32,580 nucleotides of DNA from positions 1-32,580 of the forward strand of contig CAZFWV010000042.1 in the NCBI GenBank assembly GCA_964522605.1, written 5' to 3'. This DNA comes from CAVZLD01 sp964522605 (lineage in GTDB: Bacteria > Planctomycetota > Planctomycetia > Pirellulales > Pirellulaceae). Under the pieces are notes generated by a model. The model searched no databases, had not been told where the DNA came from, and saw nothing but the letters and a program-made list of their open reading frames with translations. The position numbers and the translations under genes are program-made. Shown here piece by piece: positions 16,360-23,367 of the stretch (position 1 is the first letter of the stretch; each line of letters begins with the position of its first letter).

Positions 16360-17013
16360 TCAATTGTCACTGGGGAATTCCTGCAGCGCATCGGTGATCA
16401 GTCGAGCGTGATCAGCCGGCGACAATTGACGCTGGACGATCTTGCCTGCCAGATCCACCGCGGTTTCGACACTGCTGCGGGCCAAGTCCTGGAGTGCCGC
16501 AGTCTTCGCGGCATCGATTTCCCGCAAAGCACGCTGCTTCTCGTTTTTAGCGGCGGTTTGCGCTTCCTCGATAATCTGCTGCTTCTGCCGTTCCGCGTCG
16601 CGCCGACCCTGCTCCACCAACTGCTTGACCTCAGCGGCCGCGCCGGCCAGCTTACTCTCGTGGTCGGCCAGCAGTCGGCGGGCTTCCTCGGTGCTTCGTT
16701 GAGCCTCTGCCAGGTTGTCCGCCACGGTCCGCTCGCGTCGTTCAATCGCCTCGACGATGGGTCCCCAGGCAAACTTCCAGAGGACGGCCAGCAGGACCAG
16801 GAAGATCACCGCCGTTACGATCGCGAGATCGGGGTCGACCGACACCGGATTGGTACCGGTGAGATCCTCGGCGTGCGAAGTCTCCTCGGCGTGCATTTCT
16901 TCCGAACTGGCCACCTCGGAGTGGGCTGCCGCCCGCACGGTGGCCGGTAGTCCCCCGATCAGGAAGCAACTGCAGGCAATGAGAATCGCAAGCGACCGGC
17001 GCGTAGCGCACAT
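16360..17013 (-). CDS. atpF: ATP synthase b subunit with signal peptide-like head
   Basis: A 217-residue Fo stator subunit. Residues about 62-84 are the membrane helix, followed by GPIVEAIERRERTVADN and a long coiled coil of Ala/Glu/Gln/Lys, as in other b subunits. Before the helix is an unusual head: a Sec-type signal peptide (RR then LAILIACSCFLIGGLPATVRAAA, about residues 5-30) and an acidic, His-containing stretch (31-60, three His). This would put about 30 residues outside the membrane. The start at 17013 has a GGGGA ribosome-binding site; an upstream ATG at 17055 would overlap atpE. AtpE in the same operon has a similar head. Confidence 0.92.
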   Translation of the reverse strand: MCATRRSLAILIACSCFLIGGLPATVRAAAHSEVASSEEMHAEETSHAEDLTGTNPVSVDPDLAIVTAVIFLVLLAVLWKFAWGPIVEAIERRERTVADNLAEAQRSTEEARRLLADHESKLAGAAAEVKQLVEQGRRDAERQKQQIIEEAQTAAKNEKQRALREIDAAKTAALQDLARSSVETAVDLAGKIVQRQLSPADHARLITDALQEFPSDN

Positions 17014-17036
17014 GGCAAAGTCCCCGTCGAGCAGGT

Positions 17037-17369
17037 TCAGGCGGTGATGATGCACACGATCAGCGCGAAGAAGGTCGCCCCTTCGATCAACGCCGCCGAG
17101 ATGATCATGCCCGTTTGGATGTTGGTCGCGACTTCGGGCTGCCGCGCCATGCTCTCCACAGCAGCGGACCCGATCTTCGCGATCCCGTAACCCGCACCGA
17201 GGATCACCAAGCCCACACCGATCGGAGTTCCCGTCAGGATGTTCGTACCGGTCACGAGTTGTGCTTCCTCGGCCGTATCGGCGGCCAGCGCGGGCGAAGC
17301 CAAAGCGAGCACAGCCAGAAGGACAAACGCAATCTTAGTCCAACTAAACACTTTTACCGTCTCCTGCAT
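17037..17369 (-). CDS. atpE: ATP synthase c subunit with signal peptide-like head
   Basis: A 110-residue Fo rotor-ring subunit. The two-helix hairpin spans about 49-110, with the polar loop ARQPE at 75-79 and the ion-carrying Glu96 in the second helix (ALIEGATFFALI). The Na+ signature (Gln in helix 1, Glu-Ser/Thr in helix 2) is absent: Ile is found at the Gln site and Gly follows Glu96. This points to proton coupling. Residues 1-30 form a signal peptide-like segment (KIAFVLLAVLALASPALA) ending in an ALA cleavage-type site, so the precursor has three hydrophobic stretches. The start at 17369 lies 34 nt after atpB. Confidence 0.94.
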   Translation of the reverse strand: MQETVKVFSWTKIAFVLLAVLALASPALAADTAEEAQLVTGTNILTGTPIGVGLVILGAGYGIAKIGSAAVESMARQPEVATNIQTGMIISAALIEGATFFALIVCIITA

Positions 17370-17403
17370 CAAGCGTTTCAAGGAATTGAGTTGCTGTCCG
17401 CGA

Positions 17404-18324
17404 TCAGTGCGGATGAACAGCCATCCCAATAAACAAGGCGGACAAAAAGGTGAAAATATAGGCCTGCAAAAATGCGACGAATAACTCCAGAAGGCTGAGT
17501 GCGACCGACCCCAGAATGCTGGCCGCGCTCACGCCGACAAACAACGGATGGAAATAGGAGGTCACTTGCGTGCCGATGACGGCGACGAAAGCGACCAAGA
17601 CCCCGAGCACGAGATGACCTGCGAACATGTTGGCGAGAAGACGCACGGAGAGCACAAAATGCTTGATGATCAATCCGACGACTTCAATCACAAACAGCAT
17701 CGGCTTCAGCAGAATCGCCAAGATGAAGGGCAGATCCATGTGCGGCACCTGAGCCTTCCAGAATCCAATCGGCCCCATCTTCGCCGAGCCGGCGACGACG
17801 ACCGTGCCGAACGTGATCAGTGCCAGGGCTCCCGTGACGGCCAGCGCGCCGGTCGGTGATCCGAGCCAGGGAACCATTCCAAGCAGATTACAGATCAGCA
17901 CAAAGAAGAAGATTGTCCAGAGGAACGGCAGGAAGCGATCCGCATCATGCATTCCGATTGCGGGCCGGGCGACTTCGTCGCGAATGAACAACAGAACGGC
18001 TTCCAGCGCGTTCCAGATTCGACCGCGCGCCAGGCGACCGCCCGATAACTTTTGCGCCAGAATGACGCCCAGTGCCACGAGAATCACCGCCGCGACGACT
18101 TCGAGCACCATGAATTTCGTGACCTTCAGGTCCAGGGGCTCGATGAATCGCGACTCGGGAGCAAAAAGCGGCTGACCGGTATAAAACTGGGGGATCTCGA
18201 CGATGCCCGGCTCCGCCGTCGGATCCTCGGCGCTGGCTGACGTCAACACGCGCGGCACCTGGAAGTAGGTGGTGTCCTTAACGTGATGGATCAGACTGGC
18301 AGGATCGAGCGGGTCGTGAGCCAT
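17404..18324 (-). CDS. atpB: ATP synthase a subunit
   Basis: A 306-residue Fo stator channel subunit. The essential Arg is Arg228 in FVLSVRLLANMFAGH. The last helices carry LLELFVAFLQAYIFTFLSALFIG, the other family signature. The N-terminal 65 residues before the first helix are long and mostly polar, so an extended outside segment is likely, as in other planctomycete-like a subunits. Start at 18324 (MAHDPLDPASLIHHV) chosen because upstream sequence in frame is antisense-like and overlaps the atpI-like gene. Confidence 0.95.
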   Translation of the reverse strand: MAHDPLDPASLIHHVKDTTYFQVPRVLTSASAEDPTAEPGIVEIPQFYTGQPLFAPESRFIEPLDLKVTKFMVLEVVAAVILVALGVILAQKLSGGRLARGRIWNALEAVLLFIRDEVARPAIGMHDADRFLPFLWTIFFFVLICNLLGMVPWLGSPTGALAVTGALALITFGTVVVAGSAKMGPIGFWKAQVPHMDLPFILAILLKPMLFVIEVVGLIIKHFVLSVRLLANMFAGHLVLGVLVAFVAVIGTQVTSYFHPLFVGVSAASILGSVALSLLELFVAFLQAYIFTFLSALFIGMAVHPH

Positions 18325-18344
18325 GGCAGCAGTTGAGGCAAAAT

Positions 18345-18776
18345 TCAAGGAAGCGAATTGGGAACCGACTTGATCTGGCCGACCGCCATCACGGTTTCCA
18401 GCAGTAACCCGAGCAGGAAGGCGACAATCAAGTACCAGGCAAAACCAGCGGACTCCAAGGCCTCCGACCGTTGGACAACCGCCAGGCAGGCAATCAAAGG
18501 CAAGCTCATTCGCAACGCCATCCCGATGCCCACATGGGCCATCGGGTTCTGGGGAGGTGCCAGCAAACTGGTCACCACCAACGCCAACCAGCCCGCGACC
18601 AGGCAGATCAGCGTGGCCAGTGCCGACGCGAGCAGCCCCAAGGAACCGTCCAGCATCCAGGCCAGTGGAGCCACCAAGAGCCACAACAGGGCGAAGGCGA
18701 GCAACAACAGCACGGCACGCGCCGGCAGGCTGCCGCGGCCCAGACGTTGGAGCCAGGTTTCCCAAGTCGACGTCAC
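18345..18776 (-). CDS. AtpI-like four-helix membrane protein
   Basis: A 143-residue protein starting at a GTG whose last two bases are shared with the TGA stop of the upstream gene (GTGA overlap), so translation is probably coupled. It has four predicted membrane helices: about 19-43, 46-72, 79-100 and 110-134. A conserved-looking basic residue occurs in helix 3 (GMALRMSLPL). Position between AtpZ and the a subunit, size and topology fit the AtpI (subunit I) role in c-ring assembly or ion supply, but primary sequence similarity is weak. A longer ATG start at 18932 would overlap atpZ by more than 150 nt and is less likely. Confidence 0.7.
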   Translation of the reverse strand: MTSTWETWLQRLGRGSLPARAVLLLLAFALLWLLVAPLAWMLDGSLGLLASALATLICLVAGWLALVVTSLLAPPQNPMAHVGIGMALRMSLPLIACLAVVQRSEALESAGFAWYLIVAFLLGLLLETVMAVGQIKSVPNSLP

Positions 18777-19069
18777 GGTTGTGAACTCTCCCGTTTCCGC
18801 TGCGATTCCTTCGACGGACTCCTGGGGGAACGAAGCGACTCCGAACGCGTCATTTGGAGCAAGTGACGCATTCCGAGATACAGGCCAGCCCCGAATCCCA
18901 CCAAGATAAAGATTCCTTTCAGGCCCAACCATTGGTCGAGCCAGTACCCCAGCAACCCGGGAACGACCATCTCGAGAGCAACCGTGATGATCCGCGCGGC
19001 CCAGTGGTGGGCTATCGCCAACGGTGAACGGTCATCGGTGGGTTCCGTCACAGCGGCGTCTCGCAGCAC
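18773..19069 (-). CDS. AtpZ-like F1Fo accessory protein
   Basis: A 98-residue, two-helix membrane protein first in the atp operon. The pattern GLLGYWLDQWLGLKGIFILV and GFGAGLYLGMRHLLQM matches the ATPase_gene1/AtpZ family (Gly-rich helix pair with LD between). AtpZ partners AtpI in some bacteria. The start is a GTG at 19069; a second GTG at 19051 is possible. The C-terminal 20 residues are Ser/Arg/Lys-rich. The stop overlaps the start of the next gene. Confidence 0.8.
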   Translation of the reverse strand: MLRDAAVTEPTDDRSPLAIAHHWAARIITVALEMVVPGLLGYWLDQWLGLKGIFILVGFGAGLYLGMRHLLQMTRSESLRSPRSPSKESQRKRESSQP

Positions 19070-19189
19070 GTGGCCTGCCGAAGGGCCAGAAGCGAAGCGC
19101 CTGAACGCCTTCGCCGGAAATCGCTTCCGCTGCTCGCGATCACCCCCGCTGCGAACCGCGGATGGCGGCGGGCCTGTGAGTTTCGCCCA

Positions 19190-19218
19190 AATCTATCGCA
19201 ACCCAGATCGGGGGTCAA
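19190..19218 (-). promoter_or_regulatory. Candidate sigma70 promoter of the atp operon
   Basis: On the minus strand TTGACC (19218-19213) and TAGATT (19195-19190) are separated by 17 nt. This places transcription start near 19183, leaving a leader of about 115 nt before atpZ. It is the best-scoring pair by eye in the divergent spacer for this direction. Confidence 0.55.
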
Positions 19219-19299
19219 CCGACTGGCAATCGAAATCGTGCTTTTTTTCACAAGGCACGCCCGATGCGACTTCGGAACATCCGGCGGCACCGTTACAGC

Positions 19300-19328
19300 T
19301 TGCGACCGCTTCGGCGTCTTCCTATAGT
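19300..19328 (+). promoter_or_regulatory. Candidate sigma70 promoter of the mrp operon
   Basis: TTGCGA (19300-19305), 17-nt spacer, TATAGT (19323-19328). The start of transcription would be near 19335, about 35 nt before the mrpE ATG. With the opposing promoter at 19190-19218, the two -35 boxes are about 80 nt apart, back to back. The rest of the 19070-19369 spacer shows a T-run (TTTTTTTC, about 19246) and no gene. Confidence 0.55.
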
Positions 19329-19369
19329 GGCCGTTTTGTTTTGTTGCCCGTTCCCTTTCCGAATCCATC

Positions 19370-19912
19370 ATGCGTGAAGTTGACCCTCTCGACCGAAGCC
19401 GTTCGATCCTTGGTCGGCAACTCTTCCTGGCCGTCCTGCTGGCCGGTATTCTCATGGCGGTCTGGATGGTCTGGTCGGGGCACACCGAACCCTGGCTCCT
19501 GACGCTCGGGCTGATCTCGGTTCTTTCGGTCGTTCTTCTCACGTGGCGGCTACAAATTCTGGACGATGAAACGGTCCCGATCGGACTCAATTGGCGGTTG
19601 CCTGGCTACTTGCTCTGGCTGGCGAAAGAAATTGTCCGAGCCAACATCGATGTGGCGCGCCGGATCCTGAATCCATCGTTGCCGATTCGTCCGGCGGTGG
19701 TTCGGTTTTCCGCGAGTCCGCGGACGGAGCTGGGCCGGGTGATCCTGGCGAACTCGATCACGCTCACCCCGGGGACCGTCTCGGTGGATCTGCAGGGGGA
19801 ATCGATCTGGGTTCACGCGCTGGCGTATTCCGGGAACCCGGCGGACGTGGGCGAGGCGATGGACCGGCGCGTCGTGGCGATGGAGAAGGAGGTCCCGTGC
19901 ACGGAATCGTAG
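19370..19912 (+). CDS. mrpE: Mrp-type Na+/H+ antiporter subunit E
   Basis: A 180-residue membrane protein of the MnhE/MrpE family. The first half has two membrane helices (about 18-36 and 42-60); the conserved part includes LLWLAKEIVRANIDVARRIL and RVILANSITLTPGTVSVDL, both family signatures. It opens the operon, which is unusual because many mrp operons begin with mrpA. Its end overlaps the start of mrpF by 16 nt. Confidence 0.92.
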   Translation: MREVDPLDRSRSILGRQLFLAVLLAGILMAVWMVWSGHTEPWLLTLGLISVLSVVLLTWRLQILDDETVPIGLNWRLPGYLLWLAKEIVRANIDVARRILNPSLPIRPAVVRFSASPRTELGRVILANSITLTPGTVSVDLQGESIWVHALAYSGNPADVGEAMDRRVVAMEKEVPCTES

Positions 19913-20184
19913 TCGGAGCGATCGTCGTGACGATGAGTCTGGCTTTGCTGCGCGCGGCGCGCGGGCCAACCGTCTTTGATCGGATTCTGGCCCTCAATAT
20001 GTTCGGCACGAAAACGGTGCTCCTGATTTGTATGTTCAGCTTCCTGATCGATCGCACCGACTTCTTGGATCTGGCGCTGCTCTACAGTCTGATGAGTTTC
20101 ATCGGGATGGTGGCGCTGTTGCGATTTTCGAAGTACGGACATTTCGGGGATACCGACACCACGGCGAGCCAACAGGACTCTTAA
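19897..20184 (+). CDS. mrpF: Mrp-type antiporter subunit F
   Basis: A 95-residue, three-helix protein. I chose the GTG at 19897, which has an AAGGAGG ribosome-binding site five bases upstream and overlaps mrpE; a longer frame exists but its head is out-of-frame mrpE sequence. Family signature: RGPTVFDRILALNMFGTKTV, with the Asp-Arg pair conserved in MnhF, followed by LDLALLYSLMSFIG. The usual length of the family is about 90. Confidence 0.92.
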   Translation: MHGIVVGAIVVTMSLALLRAARGPTVFDRILALNMFGTKTVLLICMFSFLIDRTDFLDLALLYSLMSFIGMVALLRFSKYGHFGDTDTTASQQDS

Positions 20185-20207
20185 ATCAGCGAAAGGGGCT
20201 GCCACCT

Positions 20208-20525
20208 ATGGACGATCTCGGAAACATTGCGAGTGGCTTGCTACTTCTGACAGGATCCTTCTTCGCAGTCGTGGGGGGAATCGGGATCGTCCGTTTGCCC
20301 GATTTCTACACGCGTCTTCATGGGGGGGGAATGACGGATACGCTCGGAGCTGGTCTGATCCTGATCGGCTTAATGTTCGAGTCCGGTCTCACCTTGGCCA
20401 CGGCGAAGCTGGGGATGATCCTCGCCTTGCTGCTGATCTGTAGTCCGACGTCATGCCATGCGTTGGCACAGTCGGCGATATCAGAAGGGCTGCAGCCGTT
20501 GTTGGCGGAGAAGAAGGAGAGTTGA
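20208..20525 (+). CDS. mrpG: Mrp-type antiporter subunit G
   Basis: A 105-residue, three-helix protein of the MnhG family. Signature GGIGIVRLPDFYTRLHGGG then TDTLGAGLILIGL. The ATG at 20208 is preferred; an in-frame upstream start at 20028 lies inside mrpF. The Gly-Gly-Gly after LH replaces the common AAG or AAT. It follows mrpF by 23 nt and precedes the MbhD/MbhE gene by 7 nt. Confidence 0.92.
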   Translation: MDDLGNIASGLLLLTGSFFAVVGGIGIVRLPDFYTRLHGGGMTDTLGAGLILIGLMFESGLTLATAKLGMILALLLICSPTSCHALAQSAISEGLQPLLAEKKES

Positions 20526-20532
20526 GGCAGCC

Positions 20533-21096
20533 ATGGAAGACCAGTGGCTCAGTCAAGTCGTTGTCGTTCCTCTGCTGGCCCTGTTGGCGCTCACCGCGCT
20601 GACGGTTGTCCGGATGCGTGACTTGTGGGCTGCCGTGATGCTGACCGGGATCTACAGTTTTCTTGGGGCAGGGTGGATGCTCGTGCTCGACGCACCGGAT
20701 GTTGCGTTTACCGAAGCAGCGGTCGGCGCCGGAATCTCGACGGTCCTCATGCTCAGCACGTTGGCGCTTACAAGCCGAACGGCGAAACAGCCGGAGTTTT
20801 CTTGGGGCCCGCTGCTCGTCGTCGTGATCACCGGGGCCGCGCTCGTCTACGGAACGCTGGACATGCCGCAGTACGGAGACCCGACGGCGCCCATTCATCA
20901 ATACCCATCGCCGAGTTACATGGAACGGACGGAGGAAGAGATCCACATGCCGAATGTGGTGACGGCGGTTTTGGCCAGCTATCGCGGTTACGACACACTA
21001 GGTGAAACGACGGTCATCTTTACGGCCGGAGTCGCCGTCATGCTGTTGCTTCAAGGACGCCCCCCTGCAACGAGCGAGGATTCCACGGACTCATGA
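20533..21096 (+). CDS. MbhD/MbhE-like subunit, free-standing MrpA C-terminal module
   Basis: A 187-residue membrane protein equal to the C-terminal part of long MrpA proteins. The first half is MbhD/DUF4040: DAPDVAFTEAAVGAGISTVL is its hallmark. The second half is MbhE: YDTLGETTVIFTAGVAVMLL. Between them is a polar loop with a Tyr/Pro/His segment. In archaeal Mbh and Mbx complexes these are separate proteins; in classical MrpA they are fused to the NuoL-like part. Here they are one protein detached from any NuoL-like domain. It overlaps mrpB by four bases (ATGA). Confidence 0.85.
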   Translation: MEDQWLSQVVVVPLLALLALTALTVVRMRDLWAAVMLTGIYSFLGAGWMLVLDAPDVAFTEAAVGAGISTVLMLSTLALTSRTAKQPEFSWGPLLVVVITGAALVYGTLDMPQYGDPTAPIHQYPSPSYMERTEEEIHMPNVVTAVLASYRGYDTLGETTVIFTAGVAVMLLLQGRPPATSEDSTDS

Positions 21097-21530
21097 AAAC
21101 GCTGCCCATTCTGCGCGTCGTGACCAAACTGTTGATTCCGTACATCTTGCTGTTTGCGCTCTACGTCCAGTTCCACGGCGACTACGGTCCAGGCGGCGGT
21201 TTTCAGGCCGGCGTGATCTTCGCCGCGGCCGTGATCTTGTATGGCTTGGTCTTTCGACTGCATGCGGTTCGCGGGGCGATCCGACCGGTCGTCGTCGAAG
21301 CGATGATGGCGGTCGGCCTGTTGATTTATGGCGGGACGGGCCTCTTGAGCTTGCTCGCCGGGGGGAACTACCTGGATTACAACGTACTCGAACACCACCT
21401 TCTGACCGGCTTCTTGCCCCACGGGCAGCACCTCGGAATCTTCCTGGTTGAGCTTGGTGTCGGAGTGACCGTTGCTGCCGTCATGATCTCGATCTTCTAC
21501 TGCTTTGCGGGTCGAGGGGATACGCGATGA
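21093..21530 (+). CDS. mrpB: Mrp-type antiporter subunit B
   Basis: A 145-residue, four-helix MnhB-family protein. Signature LYVQFHGDYGPGGGFQAGVI, a polar Gly-rich turn near residues 25-45. It starts on the ATGA shared with the preceding gene and ends four bases into mrpC. MnhB homologues are about 140 residues. Confidence 0.93.
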   Translation: MKTLPILRVVTKLLIPYILLFALYVQFHGDYGPGGGFQAGVIFAAAVILYGLVFRLHAVRGAIRPVVVEAMMAVGLLIYGGTGLLSLLAGGNYLDYNVLEHHLLTGFLPHGQHLGIFLVELGVGVTVAAVMISIFYCFAGRGDTR

Positions 21531-21883
21531 GCATGGTCTGGGGGCTGTATGAGTATTGGATTGTGATCTTCTTGATGATGACCGGCTTTTACCTGGTGAT
21601 CGCTCGTCGCAATCTGATCCAGAAGGTGATTGGTCTGAACATCTTCCAGATCTCCGTCTTCCTCCTGTATTTGACGATGGGCAAGGTCCGCGGGGCAACG
21701 GCACCCATTCGAATTCAGCGTGAGACGTTGTATTCCCATCCGTTGCCAAGTGTTTTGATGCTGACGGCGATTGTGGTCGGGATCGCGACGACCGCCTTGG
21801 CTTTGGCGTTGATCGTGCGGATTCGGGAAGCGTATGACACGATCGAAGAAGACGAGATTCTGGCACGGGACAAGGAAACGTGA
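21527..21883 (+). CDS. mrpC: Mrp-type antiporter subunit C (NuoK-like)
   Basis: A 118-residue, three-helix protein of the NuoK/MnhC family. It has the GLNIFQISVFLLYLTMG segment and a polar loop with SHPLPSVLMLTAIVVGIATTALALALIVR, given here in outline (about 74-104), as in MnhC. Begins on an ATGA overlap with mrpB and ends on a GTGA overlap with mrpD. Confidence 0.93.
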   Translation: MSMVWGLYEYWIVIFLMMTGFYLVIARRNLIQKVIGLNIFQISVFLLYLTMGKVRGATAPIRIQRETLYSHPLPSVLMLTAIVVGIATTALALALIVRIREAYDTIEEDEILARDKET

Positions 21884-23367
21884 TCGACGCACACCTGCCC
21901 ATCCTGCAAATCGTGGTTCCGCTCTTGTCCGCGCCCTTGTGTCTGTTAATTCGGGCACGGCGGACCACGTTGGCGCTGACGATTGCGATCTGCTGGATCA
22001 CCTTCGGGATCGCCACGCGGTTGCTCTTTCAGGTGCTCGAAGCGGGGGAAGTCCGATATGAACTTGGCGGCTGGCCGGCTCCGTGGGGAATCGAGTATCG
22101 GATCGACGTGCTGAGCGGTTTTGTGCTATGGCTCATCGCCGGAATGGGAGCCCTGGTGATCTCGTACGCACCGCACAGCCTGGAGAAGGAAATTCCTCAC
22201 AGTCGCCAGTACATGCTCTGCAGCCTCTATTTGTTGTGTATGACCGGGCTGATGGGCATTGTCATCACGGGCGACCTGTTCAACCTGTTCGTGTTCCTCG
22301 AGATCTCGTCGCTCTCCTCCTACGCGCTGATCAGTCTGGGGGCCTCACGACGAGCGTTGATGGCGGCCTTCCAGTACCTCGTGATGGGGACGATTGGGGC
22401 GACGTTCATCCTGATCGGCGTCGGCCTGGCCTACCAGATGACGGGGACGCTGAATATGGCCGATCTGGCCGGGCGGCTCACCCACTACACCGAAGGCAGT
22501 AACGATCGAACCGTGCTTGTGGCGTTTGCATTCCTGTCGGTGGGGATCGCGCTGAAGATGGCGCTGTTTCCCCTGCATCTGTGGCTACCGAATGCCTATG
22601 CTTGCGCACCATCGGTGATCACCACATTCCTCGCGGCCACGGCGACCAAGGTCTCGGTCTACGTTCTGGTTCGCGTCGTTTTCACGATCTTCAAGCCCAG
22701 TTTTGCTTTTGGCACCGTGCCCCTGGATGTGGAGCTGATGGTCCTGGCCCTGATTGGAATCTTTGTGGCCTCGACGACAGCGATCTTTCAGGACGACCTC
22801 AAGCGAGTGCTGGCCTATTCGAGCATTGCGCAGGTCGGGTACATGGTGCTGGGGATCAGCATGGCGTCGTCGATCGGCTTGACGGCGGGCATTGTCCACA
22901 TTTTCAACCATGCGTTGATCAAGGGCGGGTTGTTCATGGCGGTCGGCTGCATGGCGTTGCGCCTGCCGTCACTGCGGTTTCACGAGTTGCGCGGGATCGG
23001 GCGGAGGATGCCGCTGACGAGCCTGGCCTGGGTGCTTGGCGGCCTGGGGCTGATCGGGGTTCCGGTCACGGCTGGCTTCATCAGCAAATGGTATTTGATT
23101 CTGGCGGCCATCCAGGCCGGATACGGCGTCGTCGCGGTGCTCGTGCTGATCAGTTCGCTGCTCTCCCTGGCCTATGTTTGGCGTTTCGTGGAGGTGGCCT
23201 ATTTTCAGCCGCCAGCCGACGACGCGCCCTTGCCCGAGGCGCCGGCGGCGATGCTGGTGCCCACGTACTTCGTGATCGGTTCCACAATCCTGTTTGGCCT
23301 CTGGACGACCTTCTCCGCCGGCGTTGCGCAGCGTGCCGCCTTGCAGCTACTGGGAGTCGACGTATGA
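21880..23367 (+). CDS. mrpD: Mrp-type antiporter subunit D (NuoN/M/L-like)
   Basis: A 495-residue, about 14-helix proton-channel-like protein. The GTG at 21880 overlaps the mrpC stop. Ion-path residues expected of the family are present: Glu141 in FVFLEISSLSSYAL and Lys226 in ALKMALFPLHLWLP. The helix-10 HIFNHALIKGGLFM and the late FISKWYL motifs are also intact. Length is that of canonical MrpD. It ends with an ATGA overlap to the second D-like gene. Confidence 0.93.
   Translation: MIDAHLPILQIVVPLLSAPLCLLIRARRTTLALTIAICWITFGIATRLLFQVLEAGEVRYELGGWPAPWGIEYRIDVLSGFVLWLIAGMGALVISYAPHSLEKEIPHSRQYMLCSLYLLCMTGLMGIVITGDLFNLFVFLEISSLSSYALISLGASRRALMAAFQYLVMGTIGATFILIGVGLAYQMTGTLNMADLAGRLTHYTEGSNDRTVLVAFAFLSVGIALKMALFPLHLWLPNAYACAPSVITTFLAATATKVSVYVLVRVVFTIFKPSFAFGTVPLDVELMVLALIGIFVASTTAIFQDDLKRVLAYSSIAQVGYMVLGISMASSIGLTAGIVHIFNHALIKGGLFMAVGCMALRLPSLRFHELRGIGRRMPLTSLAWVLGGLGLIGVPVTAGFISKWYLILAAIQAGYGVVAVLVLISSLLSLAYVWRFVEVAYFQPPADDAPLPEAPAAMLVPTYFVIGSTILFGLWTTFSAGVAQRAALQLLGVDV

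Noticed and set aside
11201..19069. Possibility that this is an N-type (Na+) ATPase operon
   Set aside because: N-ATPase operons begin with beta and epsilon and lack delta. Here the order is canonical, a delta gene is present and the c subunit lacks the Na+ ligand pattern.
22581..23363. In-frame N-terminal extension of the D2 antiporter gene
   Set aside because: The added 261 residues are the mrpD gene read in another frame. The ATGA overlap at 23364 and the family N-terminus support the short form.
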